A program made the position numbers and the translations under genes. From the NCBI GenBank assembly GCA_002747745.1, contig PDQG01000008.1, positions 23,876-87,875 of the forward strand: DNA of 64,000 bases, read 5' to 3'. Below the pieces are notes generated by a model. It saw only the letters and a list, made by a program, of their open reading frames with translations. It was not told where the DNA came from and ran no database searches. The first letter of the stretch is position 1. Each line of letters begins with the position of its first letter. Shown piece after piece: positions 42,908 to 51,145 of this stretch. This DNA comes from a bacterium DOLZORAL124_38_8. Its GTDB lineage: Bacteria > Patescibacteriota > Gracilibacteria > UBA4473.

Positions 42908-43909
42908 ATGAACGACGCATTAAAACAAGAGTTATCGGCGGTAGCCAAACAAATGGTGACCAAAGGAAAAGGAATTTTGGCCGCAGATGAATCAACTGGA
43001 ACTTGTACCAAACGGTTTGTGGCTTTGGGTGTAGAAAGTACGGAAGAAACCCGGCAAAATTACCGACAAACTATTGTAACGAGTGAAGGATTGGAAAACT
43101 CAGTAGCGGGAATCATTCTTTTTGATGAAACATTTTGGCAAAAAACTGATGACGGAGAATCATTTGTGTCAGTGTTGAATAAAAAAGGAATTTTGCCTGG
43201 AATTAAAGTTGATACAGGGTCAAAACCACATGCTTTGTTTGAAGGAGAACAAATTACGTCTGGGTTAGACGGATTGCGAGAACGATTAGCTAAATATAAA
43301 GAAGCGGGCGCAAAATTTGCGAAATGGCGAGAAGTGTTGGTAATTGATACCGAAAAAGATTTACCATCAGTTGGAAACATCGAAGCTCATGCCTTTGGGT
43401 TGGCTCGATACGCTGGACTGTGTCAAGAAGCGGGAATTGTGCCAATTGTTGAACCAGAAATTTTGATGGACGGAAACCATACTATTGAAGATTCAGAAGC
43501 CATTACAACCGAAGTGTTGGGGACTTTGTTTGAAATTTTAGAAGCCCAAAATGTATATTTGCCAGGAATGGTTTTGAAACCAAACATGGTTATTGCCGGA
43601 ACAGAAGCTGAAAACAAATCAACTTCGGCTGAAGTAGCCGAAGCGACTATTAGAACCTTGCGAAATACTGTACCAGCGGAAGTGCCTGGTATTGCGTTCT
43701 TGTCAGGAGGGATTTCACCAGAAATGGCGGCTGAAAATTTGAAATTAATGAATCAAATGGAAGACTTGCCTTGGAATGTGACGTTCTCATTCGGAAGAGC
43801 GATTCAACAACCAGCCTTGGAAGCGTGGTCTAAAGGAAACGTGGCTGAAGCTCAAAAATTGTTGGTGGAATTTGCCAACAAAAATGGAGCCGCTACCAAA
43901 GGGGAATAA
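42908..43909 (+). CDS. Fructose-bisphosphate aldolase, class I
   Basis: 333 residues from the ATG at 42908; the longer frame to 42839 covers the promoter and is rejected. The class I signature is complete: KGKGILAADESTGTCTKRF near the start, FAKWREVLVI, IVPIVEPEILMDGNH, and VLKPNMVIAG with the Schiff-base lysine, then FLSGGISPE and FSFGRAIQQPALEAW. It cleaves fructose-1,6-bisphosphate to the two triose phosphates that the TpiA enzyme at the right end interconverts. A terminator follows, so it is a single-gene unit. Confidence 0.96.
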   Translation: MNDALKQELSAVAKQMVTKGKGILAADESTGTCTKRFVALGVESTEETRQNYRQTIVTSEGLENSVAGIILFDETFWQKTDDGESFVSVLNKKGILPGIKVDTGSKPHALFEGEQITSGLDGLRERLAKYKEAGAKFAKWREVLVIDTEKDLPSVGNIEAHAFGLARYAGLCQEAGIVPIVEPEILMDGNHTIEDSEAITTEVLGTLFEILEAQNVYLPGMVLKPNMVIAGTEAENKSTSAEVAEATIRTLRNTVPAEVPGIAFLSGGISPEMAAENLKLMNQMEDLPWNVTFSFGRAIQQPALEAWSKGNVAEAQKLLVEFANKNGAATKGE

Positions 43910-43929
43910 TTTGGAGAAGTTTAATGAGA

Positions 43930-43956
43930 AAAAACCGCCATTTCGGCGGTTTTTTA
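43930..43956. terminator. Bidirectional terminator after aldolase
   Basis: AAAAACCGCC and GGCGGTTTTT pair with a short loop; T run on both sides suits both convergent genes. Confidence 0.88.
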
Positions 43957-44541
43957 TTATGTTATCCACAAATTTTTCAATGATTTAATGACTTTAGATA
44001 AATAACTCATTTCAACTATAATTCCTAATTTTTTTCCAGCAATCATAAAACTGTTATTTATTTGCACATCATCTAATATATATTTTCTGTTTTTAGAAAA
44101 ATATTTTATAATTTCTTTTTTCAAGTCTTGTATTTCGTTTGATTGTACACAATTAAGTCCCTCTTTTTTAAATAGTTTTTCGTCTATAATTATTTCTTTT
44201 ATTCCAGATTTTTTCAATCGATTCATCCATTCAACGCAACAGCTAGAAGCAACTTCTGAATGACGAAGTCTAGAGATACTTACATTGGATTGAGTAAATA
44301 ATGGTTCAAATTTATCTAATAAATTTCGTATTTTTTCGTTATATTCTTCTTTTATTTCTAACTTCTTGAAAATTAAATCAAATAATTTTTCAATAACTGC
44401 AAAAACTTCGATTAATTCTCTTTTTGCATCATTATTCATAAGCTCTTCATATTCAGTGTTCACAGTTTTATCTAATGCTTCGATTTCGAGTCTTTGTCTT
44501 TCTTCTAGAAGCCCTAGGAACGTTGAAGCGGTAGATTTCAT
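43957..44541 (-). CDS. Hypothetical helical protein, 194 aa
   Basis: Soluble, helical, with acidic coiled-coil-like segments (LLEERQRLEIEALDKTVNTEYEEL split over the first 35 residues) and a C-terminal part that is more basic (SKVIKSLKNLWIT). Two adjacent cysteines (ASSCCVEW) lie in the middle. No family is recognised. The last codons contain a perfect DnaA-box word TTATCCACA (43962-43970), which is probably chance. The gene stands alone between two terminators or gaps. Confidence 0.65.
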   Translation of the reverse strand: MKSTASTFLGLLEERQRLEIEALDKTVNTEYEELMNNDAKRELIEVFAVIEKLFDLIFKKLEIKEEYNEKIRNLLDKFEPLFTQSNVSISRLRHSEVASSCCVEWMNRLKKSGIKEIIIDEKLFKKEGLNCVQSNEIQDLKKEIIKYFSKNRKYILDDVQINNSFMIAGKKLGIIVEMSYLSKVIKSLKNLWIT

Positions 44542-44614
44542 GGATTACTGTGTGTGAAGATTACAATAAATTGTTTTCAACATATCACTTATTTTCTTTT
44601 TTGTAAAGATGACT

Positions 44615-45079
44615 TTATTTAGGATTAAAGGGAAACGAGGAATGGTGCAAGTTTATTTTTAGTTTCCCGTTTAATAATTTGTACCCAAACGTGTACTCAA
44701 TTTTGGTTTCAGTGCCAGTAGCATCGGTAAAAAAATAATTTCCCATGGCGAGTGCCCGGTCTTCTTCGAGAATTAAGTTGGCGTTTTCAAACCGCACCTT
44801 GGTCCATGGGTTACTGATAAATCCTTGATCTTCTGCGCATGCTCGCTCTGGACCACCTATAAAGTATGATAAGGCGGTTAGTTTAGTTGGTCTAAATTGT
44901 TCTACCGAGCATCGAGTTGGTTTGAATAAAATGGGACCATCTTCAAAAGCATACAATTCATCAAGAAACGCTAAGGTAAAAGCTTTATATTTTTTAGGAT
45001 GATCTCTCAGTGAACCAATTTTGACAATTCCGTCTCCCCATTGTTTTTGAGAGGCTATAATTTGTGCTTCGGTAATCAT
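44615..45079 (-). CDS. NTF2-like family protein
   Basis: 154 residues. ITEAQIIASQKQWGDGIVKIG at the start, LYAFEDGPILFKPTRC, ALSYFIGG, NPWTKVRFEN, AMGNYFFTD and the end LKINLHHSSFPF match a bacterial NTF2/SnoaL-like family of small beta-cone proteins. The family has been related to the CaMKII association-domain fold, and members form dimers or larger rings with a ligand pocket. No catalytic role is known for this branch. No signal peptide. Monocistronic by appearance. Confidence 0.75.
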   Translation of the reverse strand: MITEAQIIASQKQWGDGIVKIGSLRDHPKKYKAFTLAFLDELYAFEDGPILFKPTRCSVEQFRPTKLTALSYFIGGPERACAEDQGFISNPWTKVRFENANLILEEDRALAMGNYFFTDATGTETKIEYTFGYKLLNGKLKINLHHSSFPFNPK

Positions 45080-45216
45080 TTTTTGTAAATTTATAGTTGG
45101 TGTTACTATAGCCGTAGCCGTTTTTTTGTCTATACATATTACTTCAGTGAGAATTATTTTGTTTGAACATATTGTGCTATCTGATAAACTAGTACTAATT
45201 TAAACTGATACTACTT

Positions 45217-46452
45217 ATGAAATTCTTCTCATTTTTTAAAAACTTTCGGCACCAACTCACGACGGCCGGGAAAAAACAACCCATTCATTTCTTTTCATTG
45301 TTCGTAATTTTGGCCTTGGATATTTTTGTTCTGACCAATATTTTTCAGGGGTTGGACTTTCAAAAACGACAATTAACCTCACCCAATGAGAGTATTCCGT
45401 ATACTTGTGAACAATTTATTCCTGATTTCGAAGCTAAAACGCCTACTGAAAGGAGAAACGCATCACTGGAAGTGGTTAAACAAGCAATAAAAAACAATCG
45501 TTCTAGACGAATCATAAATAAATATTCGGCCGAATTGGTAGCGAAACACAATCAATCAAAACTAGCGGCTGGATGTCTTCAAATTTTAAATAAAGCCAAA
45601 GAATTAAATCAGTCAAAAGTGTTGAGACAATATTTGGCGGTGGTGAAGGATTTAGAACAATCAGTCTACGAAGAAGAACGAGCGTTAGACAAACTAAATA
45701 AACTGTATGATACGGCACTATTAGAACGAATTGCAAATCAATCGGAGGAAGATTTGGTTACAGATTTACCAGCCCACGAAGCTAAAAATCGGATTCAAAC
45801 ACACAAAAAACTAATTCGTAATTTGCAATCACAAATTAACGCCCAAGAAACCCGTATTTTGAATGAGGCGGCCGTGAAAGAATTTTTGGCATTAACCAAA
45901 ACACAAAAACCACGGCTCGAACAAACTCGGTCAAATTTAGAATTTTGGTATCCGATTAAAGTGTTTGGCGTACAAATGTTGTTCTTGTTGCCGTTATTTT
46001 TGTTTTTCTTGTGGCAATACATTCGAATGCAAAACAAGGAAAATTCTTTGTTATCGCTTATTTTCTCTCATTTGTTTTTGGTCACCCTGATTCCTATGTT
46101 GTGGAAAGTCTTTAGTGTGTTGGCCGATATTCTGCCGTTCCATTTCTTGGCCGATTTATTAGCAATATTGGAAGCCCTTAACTTGGTGGCTTTATGGAAC
46201 TATTTTGTAATTGCTCTAGCGATTGGTTTTGCTTTTGGTTTGATTTATTTCTTGCAAAAGAAAGTGTTTTCGGCTGAAGCTATTTGGCAAAAACGATTGG
46301 CCAAACAACAATGTTGGAATTGTGGAAAACGTAAATTTTCAAAAACAGAAAAACATTGTTCATTCTGTGGTGAATTACAACAAGAAACTTGTAAAAAATG
46401 TGGAAAAGAAAAAAGAGTAAAAGCATCGTTTTGTCATAATTGTGGTCAATAA
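45217..46452 (+). CDS. Membrane protein with C-terminal double zinc ribbon
   Basis: 411 residues. One N-terminal membrane helix (FFSLFVILALDIFVLTNIF) is followed by an extracytoplasmic helical domain of about 200 residues (coiled coil, e.g. LRKLIRN-like KKLIRNLQSQINAQETRILN) and then four further membrane helices. The C-terminus holds four CxxC knuckles (CWNCGK, CSFCGE, CKKCGK, CHNCGQ) forming two zinc ribbons in the cytoplasm. Zinc-ribbon membrane proteins of this plan are common but uncharacterised. A terminator follows. Confidence 0.75.
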   Translation: MKFFSFFKNFRHQLTTAGKKQPIHFFSLFVILALDIFVLTNIFQGLDFQKRQLTSPNESIPYTCEQFIPDFEAKTPTERRNASLEVVKQAIKNNRSRRIINKYSAELVAKHNQSKLAAGCLQILNKAKELNQSKVLRQYLAVVKDLEQSVYEEERALDKLNKLYDTALLERIANQSEEDLVTDLPAHEAKNRIQTHKKLIRNLQSQINAQETRILNEAAVKEFLALTKTQKPRLEQTRSNLEFWYPIKVFGVQMLFLLPLFLFFLWQYIRMQNKENSLLSLIFSHLFLVTLIPMLWKVFSVLADILPFHFLADLLAILEALNLVALWNYFVIALAIGFAFGLIYFLQKKVFSAEAIWQKRLAKQQCWNCGKRKFSKTEKHCSFCGELQQETCKKCGKEKRVKASFCHNCGQ

Positions 46453-46470
46453 AAGTTGCTATTTTAGTTA

Positions 46471-46500
46471 AAAAATAATCACCGCAGGGTGATTATTTTT
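46471..46500 (+). terminator. Terminator after zinc-ribbon membrane protein
   Basis: AAAATAATCACC pairs with GGTGATTATTTT around GCAG; T run follows. Confidence 0.88.
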
Positions 46501-46511
46501 GTATAAATTTT

Positions 46512-46763
46512 TTATTCATTTATGAGTTGTAATTTTTGCGCCTTAGTTAGTTGCTTGATTCGGTATTCTTCTTTGCTCGCGAGGGATCGATTTTCAAATT
46601 CAGCCCACCATTTGACCCTAACTGGGCGGCGGGTGGCGGTGTATTTGGCCCCTGGGTTGGGGCCGTGTCCGTTGTGTTCAGACAGGCGACGGTTTAAGTC
46701 GGTGGTAATGCCACAATAGAGCGAGTCATCGGCACACTGCACTAAATAAACAAAATATTTCAT
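46512..46763 (-). CDS. GIY-YIG endonuclease-domain protein (YhbQ-like)
   Basis: 83 residues from the ATG at 46763; the longer frame to 46973 runs antisense through the next gene and has no domain. MKYFVYLVQCADDSLYCGIT gives the split GIY-YIG motif (YLV / YCGIT), and the conserved Arg (DLNRRLSEHN) and Glu (SKEEYRIKQ) follow. The compact form equals the UPF0213/YhbQ family, thought to act in DNA repair or transposition-free cleavage. Role in this cell unknown. Confidence 0.9.
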   Translation of the reverse strand: MKYFVYLVQCADDSLYCGITTDLNRRLSEHNGHGPNPGAKYTATRRPVRVKWWAEFENRSLASKEEYRIKQLTKAQKLQLINE

Positions 46764-46818
46764 TACGTTTAGTGTAGGGGAGTTTCTTTTTGTGAAAAAC
46801 TTTTTATACTGCTTTGGG

Positions 46819-47181
46819 ATGGCAGAAATAATTACTTTTGAACAATATAAAGGGCGTTGTAAGCGATTGATAGAATCGTACCAGTTGTTAAAGAAAAAAT
46901 TTCCGGAAGACGTGAAATTTAAAAAAATGAATCGAGTGTTTCGGCTAATGAGGTCTTTGTATGGTCGAGACAAGATTTATGCGGTAAACCATTTAAATTA
47001 TTTAGAACATCATCAGGTATATTTTGATGAAGAACGGCGCGCCTTGATAGTGCAGGGGATTGAGTTGTTAAAGAAACTTATTTTGCATAAAAAATTAAAT
47101 AAACCCGTTGAAAGTCCGATACGGAAAAAGAAACTTGATATAAAGACTTTGATTAGGAAGAGTAAAAATAAAACTAAATAA
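46819..47181 (+). CDS. Hypothetical small basic protein, 120 aa
   Basis: Taken from the ATG at 46819 (MAEIITFEQYKGRCK); the GTG at 46792 adds nine hydrophobic residues and is less likely. Helical, very basic (many Lys and Arg), ending in a lysine-rich tail (KKKLDIKTLIRKSKNKTK). No family recognised; the composition suits RNA or DNA binding. It diverges from the GIY-YIG gene 28 bases from its start and ends inside a strong terminator stem. Confidence 0.6.
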   Translation: MAEIITFEQYKGRCKRLIESYQLLKKKFPEDVKFKKMNRVFRLMRSLYGRDKIYAVNHLNYLEHHQVYFDEERRALIVQGIELLKKLILHKKLNKPVESPIRKKKLDIKTLIRKSKNKTK

Positions 47182-47213
47182 CAACTATTCTAGAGCATTT
47201 GTTATTTAGTTTT
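47170..47213. terminator. Bidirectional terminator
   Basis: A 14-base-pair stem AAACTAAATAACAA with its complement, 14-base loop, T runs on both sides; shared by two convergent genes. Confidence 0.85.
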
Positions 47214-47224
47214 GTATAAATTTT

Positions 47225-47809
47225 TTATTCAAAAAGAGCGTTAAACCAGTCAATAATTTTAGTCCAAAGGCTTTTTTGGGGTTCTGTTTTTTTGGTGCGA
47301 TTATCCTGTTTTTCAGGGGAGTTGTTTGCTTCTGTTTTGGGCGTCATTTGTAAGTTTTCTATCTCTTCGGTTTTGTATCTAGTCCAATCATCTGATGAAC
47401 AACCAATATCTTGTTTTAAGGTTAATACTCCATTTTTTACACTAGATTTGGTGGTAATTGGTACAATTTCGTCCTTTTTGAATTTGGTTGGAATTCCCAT
47501 CCAACTAGTGGCATCAATTCGTAGTATAAACTCCGATGAGTTGGTTTCTCCTTTTTTTAGAGTGTCCCATTTAACCTTATGAGTAGTGTATTTTCTTGGT
47601 TTTCCTTCGGCGGTTAAGTCCGGAAATGGACCATTCATAAGATTTAAGGCGGCTTCTTTTTCAAAATTTATAATTTTTAAGGTTCCAATTGTTTGGTATT
47701 GGTTTTGTGTTTCTTTTAATGGAGGTGTAACAGGTGGTTTGGCACAGCTTAAGGCAAAAGTTTGACTGGCACTAAATAGTAAAAGTGTGGCCATAATTAG
47801 TTTTTTCAT
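47225..47809 (-). CDS. Secreted protein with C-terminal aromatic tag
   Basis: 194 residues. A signal peptide (MKKLIMATLLLFSASQTFAL) is followed by a Cys-containing mature start (SCAKPP). The body has a second cysteine (DIGCSSDDW) and beta-rich composition. After a polar Asn/Glu/Lys linker the last residues read QKSLWTKIIDWFNALFE, a short amphipathic helix that matches the end of the secreted protein at 57.5-58.1 kb. The rest of the two proteins is different. I suggest a shared C-terminal sorting or membrane-attachment signal. No enzyme family recognised. Confidence 0.7.
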   Translation of the reverse strand: MKKLIMATLLLFSASQTFALSCAKPPVTPPLKETQNQYQTIGTLKIINFEKEAALNLMNGPFPDLTAEGKPRKYTTHKVKWDTLKKGETNSSEFILRIDATSWMGIPTKFKKDEIVPITTKSSVKNGVLTLKQDIGCSSDDWTRYKTEEIENLQMTPKTEANNSPEKQDNRTKKTEPQKSLWTKIIDWFNALFE

Positions 47810-47872
47810 AATATTGAAAATTAAAAAATATGTTTCCTCTTATATAATACGATAAAAGTATCAAAGAGTAAC

Positions 47873-47898
47873 AAAAAAAACCGCCAACGGCGGTTTTT
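47873..47898. terminator. Terminator after DsbA-like gene
   Basis: AAAACCGCC and GGCGGTTTT pair around AAC with flanking A/T runs; it lies downstream of the minus-strand DsbA-like gene and upstream of the secreted-protein gene. Confidence 0.85.
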
Positions 47899-47925
47899 TG
47901 TTTTATTAAAGGAAACTTCTTTAAA

Positions 47926-48735
47926 TTATTTTTTTGCTTCGTCTTTCATAACAGCTTCAATTTTTGCTTTCATAGCGGCAGCTGGAAGCATTCCATTTAC
48001 GAATTCAACTTTTCCAGTTTTGTTGTTTACAATAAAACTGGCTGGCGTTCCTTCTACGCCAGATTTTTGTCCGCTTTCAATATCAGCTTGTACTTTGGCC
48101 GCAATGGCTTCGTCTTTTAGACAAGTATTAAATTTAGCTTTGTTTACGCCTACTTTTACGGCTAGAGTTGGAAGTTCTTCTGCTTTCATTCCAATGTTTG
48201 ATTTGGTAGTTTTGAAGACTAATTCGTTGAATTTCCAGAATTTTTCGGCTCCGCCTAATTTTCCTACACATTCTACGGCTTTGGCTTGTTCAACCGCTAA
48301 GTCTCCGTGGAAGGGAAGTGGAAAGTGTCGGAATACTCGGTTTACTTTTCCGTCTAAGTCTTTCATAACGGTACTCATAGTTTCAGAAAACCGTTTACAG
48401 AAAGGACATTCGAAATCAGAATATTCAACAATGGTAATATTAGCTTTTTCTGCTCCGGCTACGTATTCGTTTTCGTTTACTTTTGGAAGATTTTTTATTT
48501 TTTTTGCTTGTTCGGCTTTTTTGGCCGCAATCGCTTTTTCTCGTTCTTCTTTCATTTTGGCTTCTTGCTTGGCGATGTATTTTTCAATTCCTTTTTCAAT
48601 CGCTGCGTCTAGGTTTTTCGGATTGTTGTTTTGGTATTGCATACCAAAGAACACCAACGCTCCAGCAATGATCAAACTTGATACGATGATAGAAATAGGA
48701 AGTAGTAGTTTGTTTTCCGTTTTCTTTTTTGTCAT
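47926..48735 (-). CDS. Membrane-anchored DsbA-like thiol oxidoreductase
   Basis: 269 residues from the ATG at 48735; an ATG at 48771 would add twelve residues. A basic start (MTKKKTENK) and one membrane helix (LLLPISIIVSSLIIAGALVFF) anchor the protein; a Lys/Glu/Ala coiled coil forms a stalk; then the thioredoxin-fold domain has the active site FECPFCKRF (CPFC), HFPLPFHGD and the cis-proline loop GTPASF. It should form or isomerise disulfides in secreted proteins, such as the Cys-containing pilins and secreted proteins of this window. No DsbB or VKOR partner is in view. Confidence 0.93.
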   Translation of the reverse strand: MTKKKTENKLLLPISIIVSSLIIAGALVFFGMQYQNNNPKNLDAAIEKGIEKYIAKQEAKMKEEREKAIAAKKAEQAKKIKNLPKVNENEYVAGAEKANITIVEYSDFECPFCKRFSETMSTVMKDLDGKVNRVFRHFPLPFHGDLAVEQAKAVECVGKLGGAEKFWKFNELVFKTTKSNIGMKAEELPTLAVKVGVNKAKFNTCLKDEAIAAKVQADIESGQKSGVEGTPASFIVNNKTGKVEFVNGMLPAAAMKAKIEAVMKDEAKK

Positions 48736-48843
48736 TTTTTTTAGGTTTATAAATAAAAACTCGCCACTCATTGTGCGAAAAATTCATAAAAAATCAATTC
48801 TGCCACGATTTTTGAGCGGTCAGAGGGAAGAAATAATGGTATT

Positions 48844-49326
48844 TTATAATTCTTTTGATTGGGGAGCAAAAAATAGATTCCAGTTTTTTATGCCTTTGTA
48901 CAAATGATAGGCTTCTTTAAATCCAAACTGTTTTAGTTTTTTTAACACTTGTTTACTGCGATTGCCCGTACGACAATATATGGCGTAGATTTTGTTTTTA
49001 TTGAGTTGTTTTATTTGCGTTTCAAAATTTGGGTCATAAAAGTTCAGTTCTTGGGCGGAATCCAGAATTTTTCCGTTTTTTATTTCTTGTGGGGTTCGAA
49101 CATCAATTAAAACCGTATTTGGGTGTTTCAATATTTGTGCGAATAAAGACGGGGCCACAGCTTGAAAATTTGGGATAGTATCAAAACTTTCATATACACG
49201 GTAAGAAATACCACTTGATTGAGCCGCCTGATTGATTTGTTCTTGTGGTGGGGGAGTTGTTTGACAAGCTAAGAGAACATTCGTGAATAGAGCGATGCTC
49301 AATAATTTTATTTTGTGTGTGTGCAT
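48844..49326 (-). CDS. Rhodanese-domain lipoprotein
   Basis: 160 residues from the ATG at 49326. MHTHKIKLLSIALFTNVLLAC ends in the lipobox LLAC, so it should be lipid-anchored outside the membrane. The rhodanese domain has NTVLIDVRTPQEIKNGKI and the active-site loop CRTGNRSKQV with the catalytic cysteine, ending in LYKGIKNWNLF. It would transfer sulfur or act as a thiol sensor. The start overlaps the end of the His-rich membrane protein gene by 19 bases, so the two are linked. Confidence 0.88.
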   Translation of the reverse strand: MHTHKIKLLSIALFTNVLLACQTTPPPQEQINQAAQSSGISYRVYESFDTIPNFQAVAPSLFAQILKHPNTVLIDVRTPQEIKNGKILDSAQELNFYDPNFETQIKQLNKNKIYAIYCRTGNRSKQVLKKLKQFGFKEAYHLYKGIKNWNLFFAPQSKEL

Positions 49327-49979
49327 GAGCAAGTTTTTGGTTTGTGAGGTATATGTAAAAACATTCCCAAAATGAACCCACTTCCAAGATGAATAAAGGC
49401 GTCTACGAGTGGGTTTACTTCGAAATGATTGAATGAATGTGCTAGATACAAGGCGGCAAACCAAGTTGTTGCAATGACGATAAAACTACTGATTTTTTGC
49501 CAGGTTTTTGAAAAGGCCCAAGAAATAGATCCAGCGACCAAAATGTCAATTATGAGGTGACAAAAAAATCCAATTTGGGCGAAGAGGTGGGTGTGTTCAT
49601 TGGCTAAAAGTTCTTTGCGTAAAAATGCTTCAGGGAAAAAATGGAAACAGAGTGCTACAATGGCTCCTAAGTGCCACCATTGTGTTTGGATAGAGCAATA
49701 TTCATGGTTGCATGGCACAAATTTTTTTAGTTTGGTTTTTTGCCAGATAATCATAATAACGACCGCTCCGATAAATCCGAGCAACGTTTCAAACGTGAAT
49801 AAATTTTCAAACAATTCCTGCCATCCAATTTGCGTTCCGTATGATTGAAACCCATGTTGATGATGAACCTCAAAAAGGAGGAGTATTCCATGTCCAACTA
49901 AATGAGTAATAAGGAAAAAGAACATGGGAAACGCCATAAATTCAAGAACATAGCGTAACGTTTGCAATCTTTTTTTCAT
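49308..49979 (-). CDS. His-rich six-helix membrane protein
   Basis: 223 residues with about six membrane helices. Histidines lie in and beside helices (ITHLVGHGIL, EVHHQHGF, ALCFHFFPE, ANEHTHLF, GFFCHLIID, LAHSFNHFEV, AFIHLGSG) and the C-terminus ends HIPHKPKTCSCTHTK, so metal binding (iron, copper or zinc) is likely. No family recognised. It overlaps the rhodanese lipoprotein gene, suggesting a joint thiol or metal task at the membrane. Confidence 0.7.
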   Translation of the reverse strand: MKKRLQTLRYVLEFMAFPMFFFLITHLVGHGILLLFEVHHQHGFQSYGTQIGWQELFENLFTFETLLGFIGAVVIMIIWQKTKLKKFVPCNHEYCSIQTQWWHLGAIVALCFHFFPEAFLRKELLANEHTHLFAQIGFFCHLIIDILVAGSISWAFSKTWQKISSFIVIATTWFAALYLAHSFNHFEVNPLVDAFIHLGSGFILGMFLHIPHKPKTCSCTHTK

Positions 49980-50011
49980 GATATATTTATAGGTTTAGTC
50001 GATTGCATATT

Positions 50012-50045
50012 AAAAAAGCCTGTCTATCAGGCAAGGCTTTTTTTT
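50012..50045. terminator. Terminator between convergent or adjacent units
   Basis: AAAAAAGCC and GGCTTTTTT can pair, with an inner hairpin GCCTG/CAGGC, followed by a T run. Confidence 0.75.
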
Positions 50046-50052
50046 GGGGGAG

Positions 50053-50589
50053 TTATTGTATATGAGGCGTTTCTACTTGATTTTTTGAAAAATAAATTAT
50101 TAAGCCGTCAATTATTTCGTTTATCTTTTTTATTAGAAGTTCCCTGTATTGCTTGTTTTTACCGTTTGCTCTATTATTTAATTCTGTTACAACAGGAAGA
50201 AAACTATTTGCCGGAAGTAAATGAGATAACCTTTTTTCTAATTCTGTGAGTGAAAGAGTGTTCATATTTTTCTCATTTTCCCAGATACTCTTTCCTTGTC
50301 TCAGTGCCGTGGCTGCGGCTCTTATTTTTTTATCTACAGTTGATATTGTATAAACGTTATTTAGATAATTCACAAACATTCGGTGTTCTTCTGAAGACAC
50401 GTTATCCGCTAAACATTCTCGATCAAGTTCTATTGTTGATGGAGGTTGATTCTGTACTTCTTGTACGTTTGTTTCTATTTCTTTCAGCACTTTTTTTATT
50501 TCTATTTCATCTATGTCTTTTGGTTTAAGTGCCTTTACCTTTTTATCGCCTTCTTCTAAATATTTGTTTACAGCTGTTTCTAAATCCAT
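50053..50589 (-). CDS. Tandem helical paralogue 3 of 3
   Basis: 178 residues, soluble, helical, no signal peptide. The second half (FVNYLNNVYTIS ... KKIRAAATALRQGKSIW ... LTELEKRLSHLL ... FLPVVTELNNRA ... YRELLIKKINEI) follows the same residue spacing as the two upstream genes, so the three are diverged tandem duplicates. The N-terminal half is acidic and variable. I do not recognise the family. Confidence 0.65.
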   Translation of the reverse strand: MDLETAVNKYLEEGDKKVKALKPKDIDEIEIKKVLKEIETNVQEVQNQPPSTIELDRECLADNVSSEEHRMFVNYLNNVYTISTVDKKIRAAATALRQGKSIWENEKNMNTLSLTELEKRLSHLLPANSFLPVVTELNNRANGKNKQYRELLIKKINEIIDGLIIYFSKNQVETPHIQ

Positions 50590-50619
50590 TTTGGTTATAT
50601 TTCTTAAATATTTTTATAA

Positions 50620-51129
50620 TTACAAGGAAATTGGGATTCCTTTTTTCACTTGTTTACACACTCTTAACAATGCTTTAGTGTACGGTCCATTCTCTAATTC
50701 AGCATATTTTCCTACTACTCTCATATAATTATTGTGTGATAAATTATTTTCAAGAAATTCCTCTAAGTCATTATAGGTGAAGCGTTTATCTAGGTTTATG
50801 TCGAAAAGGAGTCGTCCTTCTCGGAGATTGGCGGCAGCTTCGGTTATTCTTTTGTTGAGGGTCATGGCTGATTTATATTTATTACGTATTTGTTCCATGA
50901 ACTTCTCAAATTCTATTTCCCCTAGTTCTTCTTTTAGGTATTCAGTATCTGTGTGTAATTGATTCACTGTTTTTTTCCTTGCTCGGCTTCGGGAGGCTCT
51001 TTGTTCTGGAGTAAGTTTTTCTTTTTCTGGAAAGAAAGTTGCTGTTTGTGCAATGATGTCTTCATCACTCAAACGAGGTCCCATCTCATCTACGGCAATT
51101 GAAAAATCGGTTTCTAGATTATTTGTCAT
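50620..51129 (-). CDS. Tandem helical paralogue 2 of 3
   Basis: 169 residues. The C-terminal domain pattern is FMEQIRNKYKSA, NKRITEAAANLREGRLLF, YNDLEEFLENNL, YMRVVGKYAELE and YTKALLRVCKQVKKG, aligned by eye with the neighbours. The N-terminal part is variable (DEMGPRLSDEDIIAQTATFF, then a basic segment EQRASRSRARKK). No known family. It starts 17 bases after the first gene, so the set is an operon. Confidence 0.65.
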   Translation of the reverse strand: MTNNLETDFSIAVDEMGPRLSDEDIIAQTATFFPEKEKLTPEQRASRSRARKKTVNQLHTDTEYLKEELGEIEFEKFMEQIRNKYKSAMTLNKRITEAAANLREGRLLFDINLDKRFTYNDLEEFLENNLSHNNYMRVVGKYAELENGPYTKALLRVCKQVKKGIPISL

Positions 51130-51145
51130 TTGGATATATTTTAAA

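Noticed and set aside
43962..43970. Perfect DnaA box TTATCCACA
   Set aside because: Single copy inside coding sequence, no cluster around it.
46764..46973. N-terminal 70-residue extension of the GIY-YIG gene
   Set aside because: It is antisense to the neighbouring gene, lacks domain similarity, and the ATG at 46763 gives the full YhbQ-type domain.
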